64,000 nt of DNA, from contig NZ_KK853997.1 in assembly GCF_000696185.1 (NCBI RefSeq), positions 7,800,001 to 7,864,000 on the forward strand, given 5' to 3'. This DNA is from Kitasatospora cheerisanensis KCTC 2395 (GTDB lineage: Bacteria > Actinomycetota > Actinomycetes > Streptomycetales > Streptomycetaceae). Position 1 is the stretch's first letter; every line of letters begins with the position of its first letter. The notes under the pieces were generated by a model. It ran no database searches and was not told the origin of the DNA. It was given only the letters and a program-made list of their open reading frames with translations. Position numbers and translations under genes: made by a program. Of the stretch, positions 34,802-43,740 are shown in pieces.

Positions 34802-35746
34802 TCACCGCCGGCGGGCGAAGGAGCTGCGGTAGGCGGCCGGGCTCATGCCGAGCCGGCGGTTCAGGTGCTGGCGCAGCGACTCGGCCGAGCCCAGGCCGCT
34901 GCGGTCCGCGACCTGGTCGACCGTCAGCCCGGTGGTCTCCAGCAGCTCACGGGCCCTCAACAGCCGCTGCTGGAGCAGCCATTCGAACGGGGTCACCCCC
35001 GTCTCGGCCGTGAAGCGGCGGGTCAGCGTCCGCACGCTGACCCGCGCCCGCTCGGCCAGCTCGGGCAGGGAGATCGGCCGGTCCAGGTGCTGGAGGGCCC
35101 AACTGCGGGCCTCGTCCAGCGGTGAGCCAGTCCGGTCCGGCAGCGGCGTCCGCACGAACTGCGCCTGCCCGCCGTGCCGGACCGGCGTCACCACCGCGGC
35201 CCGGGCCGCCGCATTGGCCGCCGCCGCCCCGTAGTCGGCGTCGATCAGGTACAGGCACAGGTCCAGCCCCGCCGCCGAGCCCGCGCCCGTGACGATCCGC
35301 CCGTCCTGCGCGAACAGCCGGTTCGCGTCCACCCGGACCGCCGGGAAGGCGCGCTGCAACTCCTCGGCCAGCGCCCAGTGCGTGGTCGCCGTGCGGCCGT
35401 CCAGCAGCCCCGCCTGCGCCAGGACGAACGCGCCGCTACAGATCGACGCGATGCGCTTTCCCGCCGCGGCCGCCGCCCGCAGGGCGTCCAGCGCGGCCGG
35501 CTCCGCGTCGTGCCGGCTGGCGGTCGAGGGCACGATCACGGTGTCCGCTGCCGCCACCACCTCCAGCCCGCGGCCCACCACCACCCCGATGCCGCCCGAC
35601 GCCGCCAGCGTCCCCGGCACGGCCGTGCACACCGTCACCTCGTACCCCGGGCCGCCCCCGGACTCGACCGCCTCCAGCAGCACCGAGGGCATGGACAGGT
35701 CGAAGGGCTTGACCGGCGGGACGGCCAGAACGGCGACACGGTGCAT
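34802..35746 (-). CDS. GlxA-type transcriptional regulator (DJ-1/PfpI plus AraC HTH)
   Basis: 314 residues. The N-terminal half is a DJ-1/PfpI domain with the nucleophile-elbow Cys in ASICSGAFVLAQAGLLDGR (near residue 102); the C-terminal third is an AraC double helix-turn-helix (ISLPELAERARVSVRTLTRR ... GLGSAESLRQHLNRRLGMSP). This architecture is typical of amidase-like activators that sense small molecules. Divergent from an NAD-dependent epimerase-like gene, its probable target. Start taken at 35746, with the PfpI fold beginning at once. Confidence 0.88.
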   Translation of the reverse strand: MHRVAVLAVPPVKPFDLSMPSVLLEAVESGGGPGYEVTVCTAVPGTLAASGGIGVVVGRGLEVVAAADTVIVPSTASRHDAEPAALDALRAAAAAGKRIASICSGAFVLAQAGLLDGRTATTHWALAEELQRAFPAVRVDANRLFAQDGRIVTGAGSAAGLDLCLYLIDADYGAAAANAAARAAVVTPVRHGGQAQFVRTPLPDRTGSPLDEARSWALQHLDRPISLPELAERARVSVRTLTRRFTAETGVTPFEWLLQQRLLRARELLETTGLTVDQVADRSGLGSAESLRQHLNRRLGMSPAAYRSSFARRR

Positions 35747-35765
35747 GGCTGGATCCTTGGGGATC

Positions 35766-35781
35766 GTGGCTATCGGGCCAC
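35766..35781. promoter_or_regulatory. Inverted repeat between the GlxA-type regulator and epimerase
   Basis: GTGGC-TATCGG-GCCAC in the divergent promoter region, 20 bp upstream of the regulator start. A possible operator for the AraC-type protein; unsupported beyond symmetry and position. Confidence 0.3.
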
Positions 35782-35899
35782 TGACCCTACCCCGCGAACG
35801 GCAGGCAGAGTAGGGCACGCGGACGGGCCCCCGCGCACCAACTCACCTTTCAACCGGCAGCTCTGACCAGCTGTCACAGCGGAACGGAGCCGGCACACC

Positions 35900-36805
35900 A
35901 TGGCCGAATCTGTCGTCATCGGGGCCGGCGCGACCGGCGTCGCCACCGCCCGCCGACTCGCCGAGCGCGGACAGCACGTCCGACTCGTCACACGCAGCGG
36001 CAGCGGACCCGACCACCCCCGCATCGAACGCGTCGCCCTCGACGCGGGCCGCACCGCGGACCTCGCCGCAGCCCTCACCGGCGCCCGCACCGTCTTCAAC
36101 GCCGCCATGACGCCCTATCACACCTGGCCCGAGACCATGCCGCCGCTGTTCACGTCGATCCTCGCCGCCACCGAACGGGCCGGCGCCGACTACGTGATGC
36201 TCGGCAACCACTACGCCTACCGGCAGAGCACCGGCCCGATCACCGAACGCACCCCGCTCGACCCGCACACCCGCAAGGGCCGCGTCCGGGCCGCACTCTG
36301 GCAGCAGGCCGAGACCGCCCACCGGGAGGGCCGGCTGCGGGTCACCGAAGTCCGGGCCGGCCAGTACCTCGGACCCGGCGCGGTCTCGGCGTTCACCCTG
36401 CTCGTCGCCCCGCGCGTGCTGGCCGGCGAACTCGCCCTCGTCCACGGCGATCCCGACGCCGAACACTCCTTCTCCGCCACGGAGGACGTCGCCGCCGCCC
36501 TGGTCGCCGTCGCCGGCGGCGACGAGCAGGCCTGGGGCCGGGCCTGGAACGCGCCGGTCGTCACCACCACGCCGCGCCGGGCCGCCGGCGTGCTCGCCGA
36601 GCTGCACGGCGCCCCCGAACCGCGCCTGGAACCGCTCACCGAACGGGACTTGACGCTGCTCTCGCTCGGCGACCCGCTGTGGCGGGAGTTCATCGAGATG
36701 AGCTACCTGTCCGACCTCCCGTTCCGGGTGGACGACAGCGACATCCGCGAGACCTTCGGCCTCACGCCGTCGCCGCTGCGGGAGGTGCTGGCCGCCGCTG
36801 CCTGA
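35900..36805 (+). CDS. NAD-dependent epimerase/dehydratase-like oxidoreductase
   Basis: 301 residues with an extended-SDR Rossmann fold: dinucleotide loop VVIGAGATGVATARRLAERG at the N terminus, acidic-to-neutral second strand and a YxxxK-type site region around MLGNHYAYRQSTGPITER, where the classical Tyr-Lys pair is not clear. May therefore be an atypical SDR (NmrA-like) reductase. Likely controlled by the divergent GlxA-type regulator. Substrate unknown. Confidence 0.8.
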   Translation: MAESVVIGAGATGVATARRLAERGQHVRLVTRSGSGPDHPRIERVALDAGRTADLAAALTGARTVFNAAMTPYHTWPETMPPLFTSILAATERAGADYVMLGNHYAYRQSTGPITERTPLDPHTRKGRVRAALWQQAETAHREGRLRVTEVRAGQYLGPGAVSAFTLLVAPRVLAGELALVHGDPDAEHSFSATEDVAAALVAVAGGDEQAWGRAWNAPVVTTTPRRAAGVLAELHGAPEPRLEPLTERDLTLLSLGDPLWREFIEMSYLSDLPFRVDDSDIRETFGLTPSPLREVLAAAA

Positions 36806-36880
36806 GCCACGCCTGTTCGACCGGACCGCCCTCCGCGCCGTGGGGGCGGTCCGCGTCCGTGCGCGTTGTGCGTTGCGCCT

Positions 36881-36927
36881 TGTGCGTTGAGCGTTCGGGT
36901 GTTTGTGCGTTGAGCGTTCGTGTGTTT
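36881..36927. repeat. G/T-rich imperfect tandem repeat
   Basis: Two copies of a 23-24 bp unit beginning TGTGCGTTGAGCGTTCG, one mismatch, inside a longer stretch (about 36860-36960) almost free of A and C on the plus strand. Non-coding, between the epimerase stop and the ArsR promoter; strongly strand-asymmetric compared with its surroundings. Confidence 0.7.
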
Positions 36928-36987
36928 GAGCGTTTGTGTGTTTGCGTGTTGAGCCTTGTGTCGGGCCGGGGGCGGTGCGGAGTAGGC

Positions 36988-37000
36988 TCTATTCCATAGA
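36988..37000. promoter_or_regulatory. Candidate ArsR operator
   Basis: TCTAT-TCC-ATAGA, a perfect 5-bp inverted repeat in an AT-rich patch 27 bp before the ArsR-rhodanese ATG. Fits autoregulation by the encoded ArsR protein. Confidence 0.5.
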
Positions 37001-37026
37001 TTTGTCGAGAAAGGGGCGCCGCAGGC

Positions 37027-37727
37027 ATGGCGGACCGGGCCGCGAAGACCGAGCTCTACGAGGCGTTCGCCGCCACCGGCAAGGCCCTCTCCAGCGGGAA
37101 ACGGCTCGAACTGCTCGACCTGCTGGCCCAGGGCGAACGCACCGTCGACGCACTCGCCAAGGCCGCCGGACTCAACCTCACCACCGCCTCCGCGCACCTC
37201 CAGACCCTCAAGCAGACCGGCCTGGTCGCCACCCGGCGCGACGGCGTCCGGATCCACTACCGGCTGGCCGGCGAGGACGTCGCCCGACTGCTCGACCTGC
37301 TGCGGCGGGTCGCCGAGCACCACCAGGCCGCCGTCGCCCCGCCCGCACCGCCTACCTCGGACCGGAGACCCTCGGCACCGCCGACGAGGAGCACGCGGTC
37401 GAGCGCGCCGTCAGCCGCGAGGACCTGCTCGCCCGGATCGCCGCCGGCCGGGCCGTCGCCCTCGACGTCCGCCCCGCCGAGGAGTACGCCGCCGGGCACA
37501 TCCCCGGAGCGCTCTCCATCCCCGTCGACGAACTCGCCGACCGCATCGGCGAACTCCCCGAGCACACCGAGGTCGTCGTCTACTGCCGCGGCGCGTACTG
37601 CGCCCTCGCCTACGACGCCGTGCGGCTGCTCACCGCGCGCGGCCGGCGGGCGATCCGGCTGGACGACGGGATGCTGGAGTGGCGGCTCGCCGACCTTCCG
37701 GTGGACGCGGGCGGGGCGGCCGCCTGA
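37027..37727 (+). CDS. ArsR-type regulator fused to rhodanese domain (one-base break)
   Basis: About 233 residues when repaired. N-terminal winged helix (about 1-95; GKRLELLDLLAQGERTVDAL, recognition helix NLTTASAHLQTLKQTGLV) and C-terminal rhodanese domain (about 125-225) with DVRPAEEYAAGHIPGALSIP and the active-site loop CRGAYC. The frame shifts near 37345 by one missing base in a CGCCCCGCCCG patch. This fused family senses or transfers sulfane sulfur and represses genes for sulfur or metal stress; target here unknown, with an operator-like repeat at 36988 suggesting autoregulation. Confidence 0.83.
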
Positions 37728-38082
37728 CGGTCCGTCATGCACGCGGCCTGTGGCGGAATGGTGAAGGCTCTGGGGTCGGGTGGTGGTGGGCCGGTGTGGG
37801 GGGCGGAGGACACGGCGGGGCGATTCGTCGGCGGACCACCGGGTTCGATGACGGTCGACGGGCCGTGGCCGGGGCGGTCCTCCGCGGTCCGGGTCAACCG
37901 CCGGACGGTGGAGGAGAGGTGACAGGTTTTTGCGCAGTCGGTAGGGGACGTGGCTCGGCAATGAATTCGGGTCCTATGATGCAGTGAGCACAATGGACCC
38001 ACGGCCGTCGGAACCGACCCGGGGTCCGGAACTACGGGGCCGACAGTGCGAACGGCCCCGGCGGTCCGAAATGGGGGCGGGC
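37728..38082. other. Intergenic region before the toxin locus
   Basis: 355 bp. A -10-like TATGAT at 37975-37980 could drive the WXG100-like gene but has no clear -35. No gene is supported; an open frame at 37737-37922 lacks ribosome binding site and homology clues. Confidence 0.4.
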
Positions 38083-38466
38083 ATGTCGCAGCAGATCGTG
38101 GTGGATCCGGAGAGCCTCCGGGCCGAGGGCCGGAACATGTCCGCCGTCGGGCAGGACTTCCTCTCCGCCCTGCAGACCCTCTCCGGCCGGCTCGAAAGCC
38201 TCGAACAGGGCGACACGCCCCCCTGGGGCGACGACGACCTCGGCGAGAAGTTCGGCATCGTCTACGAAGGCCTGCGCGACGGCATGAAGGAGTCGATGGA
38301 CTCCCTCGGCACCCGCATCGGCGAGATCGGCGAGAAACTGCAGGGCATGGCCAACAGCCACGAGGCCAACGAGAGTCAGACCGAGGGCGACCTGCACACC
38401 CTCGAAGCCCGCGAGGGCGAGGTCGGCGGCCAGGTCCGGGCGCTGTACCGGCCGCGGGGATACTGA
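38083..38466 (+). CDS. WXG100-like (ESAT-6 family) type VII secretion partner
   Basis: 127 residues, all-helical; ATG at 38083 preceded by a GGGGGCGG purine stretch (an in-frame ATG at 38071 is less well placed). Central WG turn in PPWGDDDLGEKF between two amphipathic helices is the WXG100 hallmark; the rest (MKESMDSLGTRIGEIGEKLQ) matches the second helix. Such proteins pair with long secreted substrates and guide them to the ESX/type VII machine. It sits directly before the giant toxin gene, the usual order. No core EccC/EccD genes are in the window. Confidence 0.72.
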   Translation: MSQQIVVDPESLRAEGRNMSAVGQDFLSALQTLSGRLESLEQGDTPPWGDDDLGEKFGIVYEGLRDGMKESMDSLGTRIGEIGEKLQGMANSHEANESQTEGDLHTLEAREGEVGGQVRALYRPRGY

Positions 38467-38539
38467 CCCGGTCCACCCGCGAGGCGCGGCCCGGTGCCGC
38501 TGTCGTTCTTCTTCGCCGTCCACCGCTGACGGCCAGTTC

Positions 38540-38580
38540 GTTCCGAGTCCGTTCCGAGTCCGTTCCGAGTCCGTTCCGAG
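38540..38580. repeat. 11-bp tandem repeat between WXG100 and toxin genes
   Basis: GTTCCGAGTCC repeated about 3.7 times (38540, 38551, 38562, 38573). Located in the short spacer before the toxin GTG; possible variable-length spacer. Confidence 0.8.
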
Positions 38581-38624
38581 GGCCTGTTGGTCCGGTTCCG
38601 TGAGGCGCAGGGGGTAGTGGCGAA

Positions 38625-41600
38625 GTGTCGCTGATGTTGCCGGACAGTGTCGAGTGGGTCCTGGAGATGCTCGGCTTCGACTGGCCGACCGCCGACGAGG
38701 ACAAGCTCCGGGAATCCGCCCAGGTCTGGCGGGACTTCGCCGACCAGGTCGAGGAACTCCACTACCGGGGCGCGAGCGCCGCGAACAACGTGCTGTCCAC
38801 CAACTCCGGCGACAGCATCGACGCCTTCGGCAAGACCTGGGAGAAGTTCTCCGGCGGCGGCTCGGACGGCTACCTCGCCGACGCCGCGATGGCCTCCCGG
38901 CTGATCGCCGCCGCGTTCGAGGCGGCGGCCGTCATCGTGATCACCTGCAAGATCGCGGTGATCGCCCAACTGGTCGCGCTGGCGGTCGAGTTGATCGCCG
39001 CGCAGGCCGCTGCGCCGTTCACTCTCGGACTCTCCGAACTCGGTGCGGCCGGTGCGACCGCGGCCACCAAGATGATCGTCCGACGCCTCCTGAAGGAACT
39101 CCGGGAAGCGTTGATGGAAGCGATCATGGAGACCCTGAAGGAGCCGGCGGTCTCGGCGATCCAGGGCATGATCAGCGACCTGATCGCGCAGACCGTCAAC
39201 CAGGGCTTCGGCGCGCAGAACGGCTACGACCTCGGCCGCACCGCGAAGCGCGGTGCGGACGACTTCGTCGACGCCGCGAAGAACTCCGGCCAGACCTTCA
39301 CCGAGTCCCTCCGCGACGGCCTCGGCTCCAAGGCCGGCGGCCACGCCCGCAGCGGCATCGACCACGCGGCGGGGCGGGGCGATTCGTCGTCCGGCGACCA
39401 CGGGTCCGGGGAGTCGGGTTCGGGCTCCGGCTCGGGTTCGGGCTCCGGGAGTGACCGCTCCGGGGGCGGGAGTCGTCGAGCGGGTCGGGGTCCGGTGCTG
39501 GATCGGGGTCCGGTTCGGGTTCGGGGTCCGGTTCGGGTTCGGGTACTGGTGGCGGCGGTACGACGTCGTCGACCGGGCACGGGAACTCGTCCTCCGGGAG
39601 CGGGAGTTCGACCGGCGGCGGTTCGTCGCAGCACGGTGGGAGCGGCGAGGGTTCGACGCCCAACGGGTCGGGATCGTCCGGCAGCAGCGGGACGGACCAC
39701 GGGTCGACCGGCGGCAACCAGTCGACCACGGTGCCCCGCCCGCGCCCCGACAGCGCCTCCGGCCCCGCACTCGACCCCTTCGGCACTCGAGTCGGCGCCG
39801 ACCACGCCAACACCGGCGGCACGCCGACCCCGTCCCACGACGGTCCGACGCGGACGGGTGCGGACGGCACCAACTCGCCCAGCCACGACAGTGGTTCGGG
39901 GGCTGGCTCGCCGGCGCCGTCGCCCACGCACGACGGTCCGACGCGGACGGGTGCGGATGGTACGAACTCGCCCAGCCACGACAGCGGCCGCCCGGCGGGG
40001 CAGGACGGTCAGTCGCACCGGACCGAGCCGGATGCGGGTCGGCCTGCTGGGCACGATGGTCAGCCGCATCGTGGTGAGCCCGACACCGGTCGTCCGGCGG
40101 GTCATGACGGTCAGCCGCATCGTGGTGAGCCGGACGCGGGCCGTCCGGCCGGGCATGACGGTCAGTCGCGTGGGCCGGAGCACGATGCTGGTCGGCCTGC
40201 TGGGCACGATGGTCAGCCGCATCGTGGTGAGCCCGACACCGGTCGTTCGGCCGGTCATGACGGTCAGCCGCATCGTGGTGAGCCGGATGCCGGTCGTCCG
40301 GCCGGGCATGACGGTCAGTCGCACCGGACCGAGCCGGATGCGGGTCGGCCTGCTGGGCATGACGGTCAGTCGCGTGGGCCGGAGCACCAGCCGCGGCCTG
40401 GCGAAGGGCATCAGCCGCCGCGAGTGGACGGCGGGAGTCCTGCGCCTGGGCCCGTGCACGGTGGTGACGGGTCGTCGGGTCCCTCACACGGGGCGGATCC
40501 GGGGCGCCCGAACGAGGTGCCCCCGCCGCGGCACGGCGAGTCGCCGCACCATGAGCGGGCCGGGGTCGCGCCGGGTGAGCCGGGTCCGTCGGGCGGGACG
40601 CCCGGGCCGCGGCACGAGCCTGGCACGGACGGTTCGCAGCACGGCAGTTCGGGCACCGACATGCGGCCGCCGGTAGGTGCGCCCGTCTCGGCCGGGGAGC
40701 GCCCCCGTTCCGGGGCGACTCGCGGACGGGGGACTCCGACTCCGCGCCGCACACCCAGGTACCGCCGCGACTGGACGTGGCCGGCCTCGGTGGCACCGCC
40801 ACCGCGCCGCCGCCGCACGCCGGCACCGATCAGCGGCCGGGCCCGACGTCCGGTCCGGACGGCACGACCGGTCCCGTGGGCGGGACGGGAGTGCCGGGCG
40901 GCGGCATGCCGATGGGCGGCGGTGCGATGCCGGGCGGTGGCACCGGATCCACGCCGGGCGGTGGCCGTCCGACGGCCGGACCGAGCTCCACCACCCCGAC
41001 GGTGCCGGGCCCCGGCCGTCCCGGCAGGGCCAGCAGCCGGACGGGAACTCGACGTTCACCCCGCGCCCGGCCGCCAACCGTCCCGACCCGCGAGCCGCAT
41101 TCGGTCAGCGCACGAGCCCCGACACGACCCGCCCCACCGGCGGCCGTCCGGACACCAGCCGCCCGGACACAGGTCGGCCGGACAGCAGCCGCCCGGACTC
41201 GGGTCGGCCGGACTCGGCACGCCCTGACGGCAACCGTCCCGACACGGCCCGCCCCGACGGCAGCCGTCCCGACAGCAGCCGCCCGGACACGGGTCGGCCG
41301 GATTCGGCACGCCCGGACGGAAGTCGCCCTGACGCGGCACGCCCTGAAGGCGGGCGTCCTGACGGCAGCCGTCCCGACGGCAGTCGCCCGGACACGGGTC
41401 GGCCTGACGCGGCGCGCCCCGAGGTGGCGCGTCCTGATGGCAGCCGTCCCGACACGGCTCGCCCCGACGGCGGTCGCCCCGATGGCAGCCGCCCGGACTC
41501 GGCGCGCCCGGATTCGGTGCGTCCTGATGGCAGCCGTCCCGACGGAGGCAAGCCGGATTCGGCGCGCCCCGACGGCGGTCGGCCCGACAACTCCCGTCCT

Positions 41601-43710
41601 GATGCCGGTGGTTCGGACTCGAACCGTCCCGACGGCAGCCGGCCCGACAGCGACCACGCTCCGGACTCGTCGCGTCCCGACGGCGACCGTCCGGAGGCGA
41701 ACCGTCCCGACGCCGACAACCCGTCGGACTCGGGGCGTCCCGATGCGGACAGCTCGCACGACGCCGACGCAACGCACGGAGACACCAAGCACGGTGACGA
41801 CCCGTCGCACGGCGGCCTCGCGGACAGCCGGCCGTACGACACGCCCGGCGGGTTGGAGCGGCCGGATCCGCAGCACCAGACGGACCTGGAGAGCCGGGTG
41901 CCGCGGAACCCGGACGGGACGCCGGAGCGGCATCCGGACCCGAACGGGGACTGGCCGGGGCGGTCAACGGCGACGGGCACCGCGCGCCGGGGCGGGACAA
42001 CAACTGCCTCGACGTGGCGCTGTCGACCGCGGACACCTACAGCGGGAACCCGACGGCGGCCGCGCCGCGCAGCGACGGCGGGCCGGAGGCGAGCGGGGCG
42101 GCCGGGACCGGGCGGAGAGCCAACTCGGCGCGCCGTTCCGGGACATGGGCAACGGCGATCCGGCGTTCAAGCGGATCGAGGACCAGCTGCGGGACAGCGG
42201 GCACGGTTCGCAGGCGGTGATCATCACGCAGGACGCCAACGGGCGGGCCCACGCGTGGAACGTCGTCAATCACGACGGCAAGATCACCTACCTGGACAAC
42301 CAGACCGGCCAGCGCAGCGACAAGCCGTTGCACAACGGCGACCACGGCGTCTTCGCGATCACCCTGGACCCGGACCGCAAGCCGACCGGCACCGATCACA
42401 CGGGCGGCCCGGACCGCGGCGGTTCCGACCGGCGGCCCGAGGATCCGGCCGGCAAGAACAAGGCCGAGGACGACCCGGAGGAGGGTGCGTCCAAGAAGAA
42501 GGCCAAGCACAACGACGGCGACGGGAACGCCGAGGCGGGGCCGTCCTCGAAGAAGGACGACACGTCGAAGGACGACGCGTCGAAGAACGAGAAGCCGAAG
42601 ACCGACAAGGAGATCATCGACGAGCGTCGGGCCAACGATCCCGAGCACCCGATCCACGAGGACGCCCGCAAGGACGAGAACCTCCGTCCCAGGGAGACCC
42701 CGGACGACAAGATCTACGGCATCTCGCAGGACGAGAACCAGAGGCCGCTCCGGAACGCCAACCCCGTCCGCGCCGTCGACATGAACCGGGTCAACCAGAA
42801 CCTGGACGCGTGGGCGAGCAGCGGCGAGCTCGGGCACGTGCTGGACAGCAGCAAGGCGGGCAACCCGAAGACGTTCAACCGGTCGGACCTGGAGAACGCG
42901 CTGACCGGCTTCAAGGACATGAACCCGGGCGAGCAGGGCGCCGCCGTCGCGGCCATGGGCCGGATGAGCGACGAGTTCCACAAGAACCACGGCGTGGGCG
43001 CCAGCCCGGAGTCGATGCCCTACCCGTACAACTCCGACCCGCGGGTGGCGGGCAGCAAGCCCGGCGAGGCGGACCCGATCAGCCGCGGCGCCGCCGACCA
43101 CGCCACGTCCAAGGGCGAGGAGGGACTCAAGCTGTCCCCCGACCTCAAGGACGTCCGCAAGGAGGTCAGGGAGGCGTTCGAGAAGCGCAGCATCAAGGGC
43201 GCGGCCGACGTCGCCGCCCACCGCCCCGACCTGAGCGCCCGCAACTACGCGGTGATCGAGGTGTACGACCCCAAGACGAAGCAGGTCAGCTTCGTGGTGG
43301 ACAACTCGGTGCCGCCCAGCGGCCCGCGCGCCGGGATCACGCCGCTGCACTCCGAGACCCACCTCGGCGGCTGGATGGACCACCTGAAGGCCACCCGCGA
43401 CCCGAAGGACCAGCCCGAGGTGCTGAGCCTGTACACCGAACGCGAGCCCTGCGGCAGCAAGAAAACCCAAGGTCACGCGGACTGCTCCGGCTACCTGGCG
43501 CGCGAGCACACCGGCGTCCCGGTCTACTATGCGACCGGGTACCGCAAGGGCCCCGGGTCCGATGTGAAGCCCGGCGAGGGCCAGCTGACGCCGAAGCAGG
43601 AAATGGACCGGGACTTCGGCAACCACGTGGCCAAGGTCGGCCGGGTCTGGCTGGCGATGGAGAAGAAGCGCATGGCCGACGCCGCCTCGGCGATGGACAC
43701 GGGCGAGTGA
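38625..43710 (+). CDS. Giant polymorphic toxin: type VII N terminus, repeat linkers, Tox-PL and deaminase domains (five one-base breaks)
   Basis: About 1,696 residues when repaired; GTG at 38625. N-terminal helical, partly hydrophobic domain (residues 1-250; SVEWVLEMLGFDWPTADEDK, AAAVIVITCKIAVIAQLVAL) like CpnT/WXG100-type leaders. Then Gly/Ser linker, HDGPTRTGADGTNSPS repeats, eight 17-residue DGQ...GRPAGH repeats, and an RPDGS pentapeptide tract. A papain-fold toxin domain (Tox-PL) follows with Cys in NNCLDVALSTADTY (codon 42005), His in HAWNVVN (42250) and Asp in YLDNQTG (42295). The C terminus is a deaminase-like domain with HSE (43348) and EPCG...C (43450, 43483). Frame breaks near 39466, 40740, 41040, 41980 and 42110 are all one missing base. 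Expected to be secreted and to harm competitors; SUKH-4 genes follow. Confidence 0.78.
39990..40390. repeat. 51-bp tandem repeats in the toxin gene
   Basis: About eight copies of a 51-bp unit encoding DGQ-x-HRGEPD-x-GRPAGH variants, with higher-order alternation of three versions (PHRGEPDT, PHRGEPDA, SRGPEHDA). An earlier 59-bp pair (39836 and 39929) encodes HDGPTRTGADGTNSPSHDSG. Contiguous, without spacers, in coding frame. Confidence 0.85.
41130..41720. repeat. 15-bp RPD pentapeptide repeats in the toxin gene
   Basis: Roughly forty degenerate 15-bp units encode RPDxS/RPDxA-type pentapeptides (GRPDSARPDGSRPD). Extended, charged, probably disordered stalk before the catalytic domains. Confidence 0.8.
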
Positions 43711-43740
43711 GCACGAGCGAGTGAGTGAGGGAGTGGCCGG

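Noticed and set aside
37737..37922. Small ORF of about 60 residues before the WXG100-like gene
   Set aside because: No ribosome binding site, glycine/proline-biased shadow-like composition and no homology clue.
39990..40390. Regular repeats that could suggest a CRISPR array
   Set aside because: Units are contiguous without unique spacers, stay in the coding frame and encode a periodic protein linker; no cas genes nearby.
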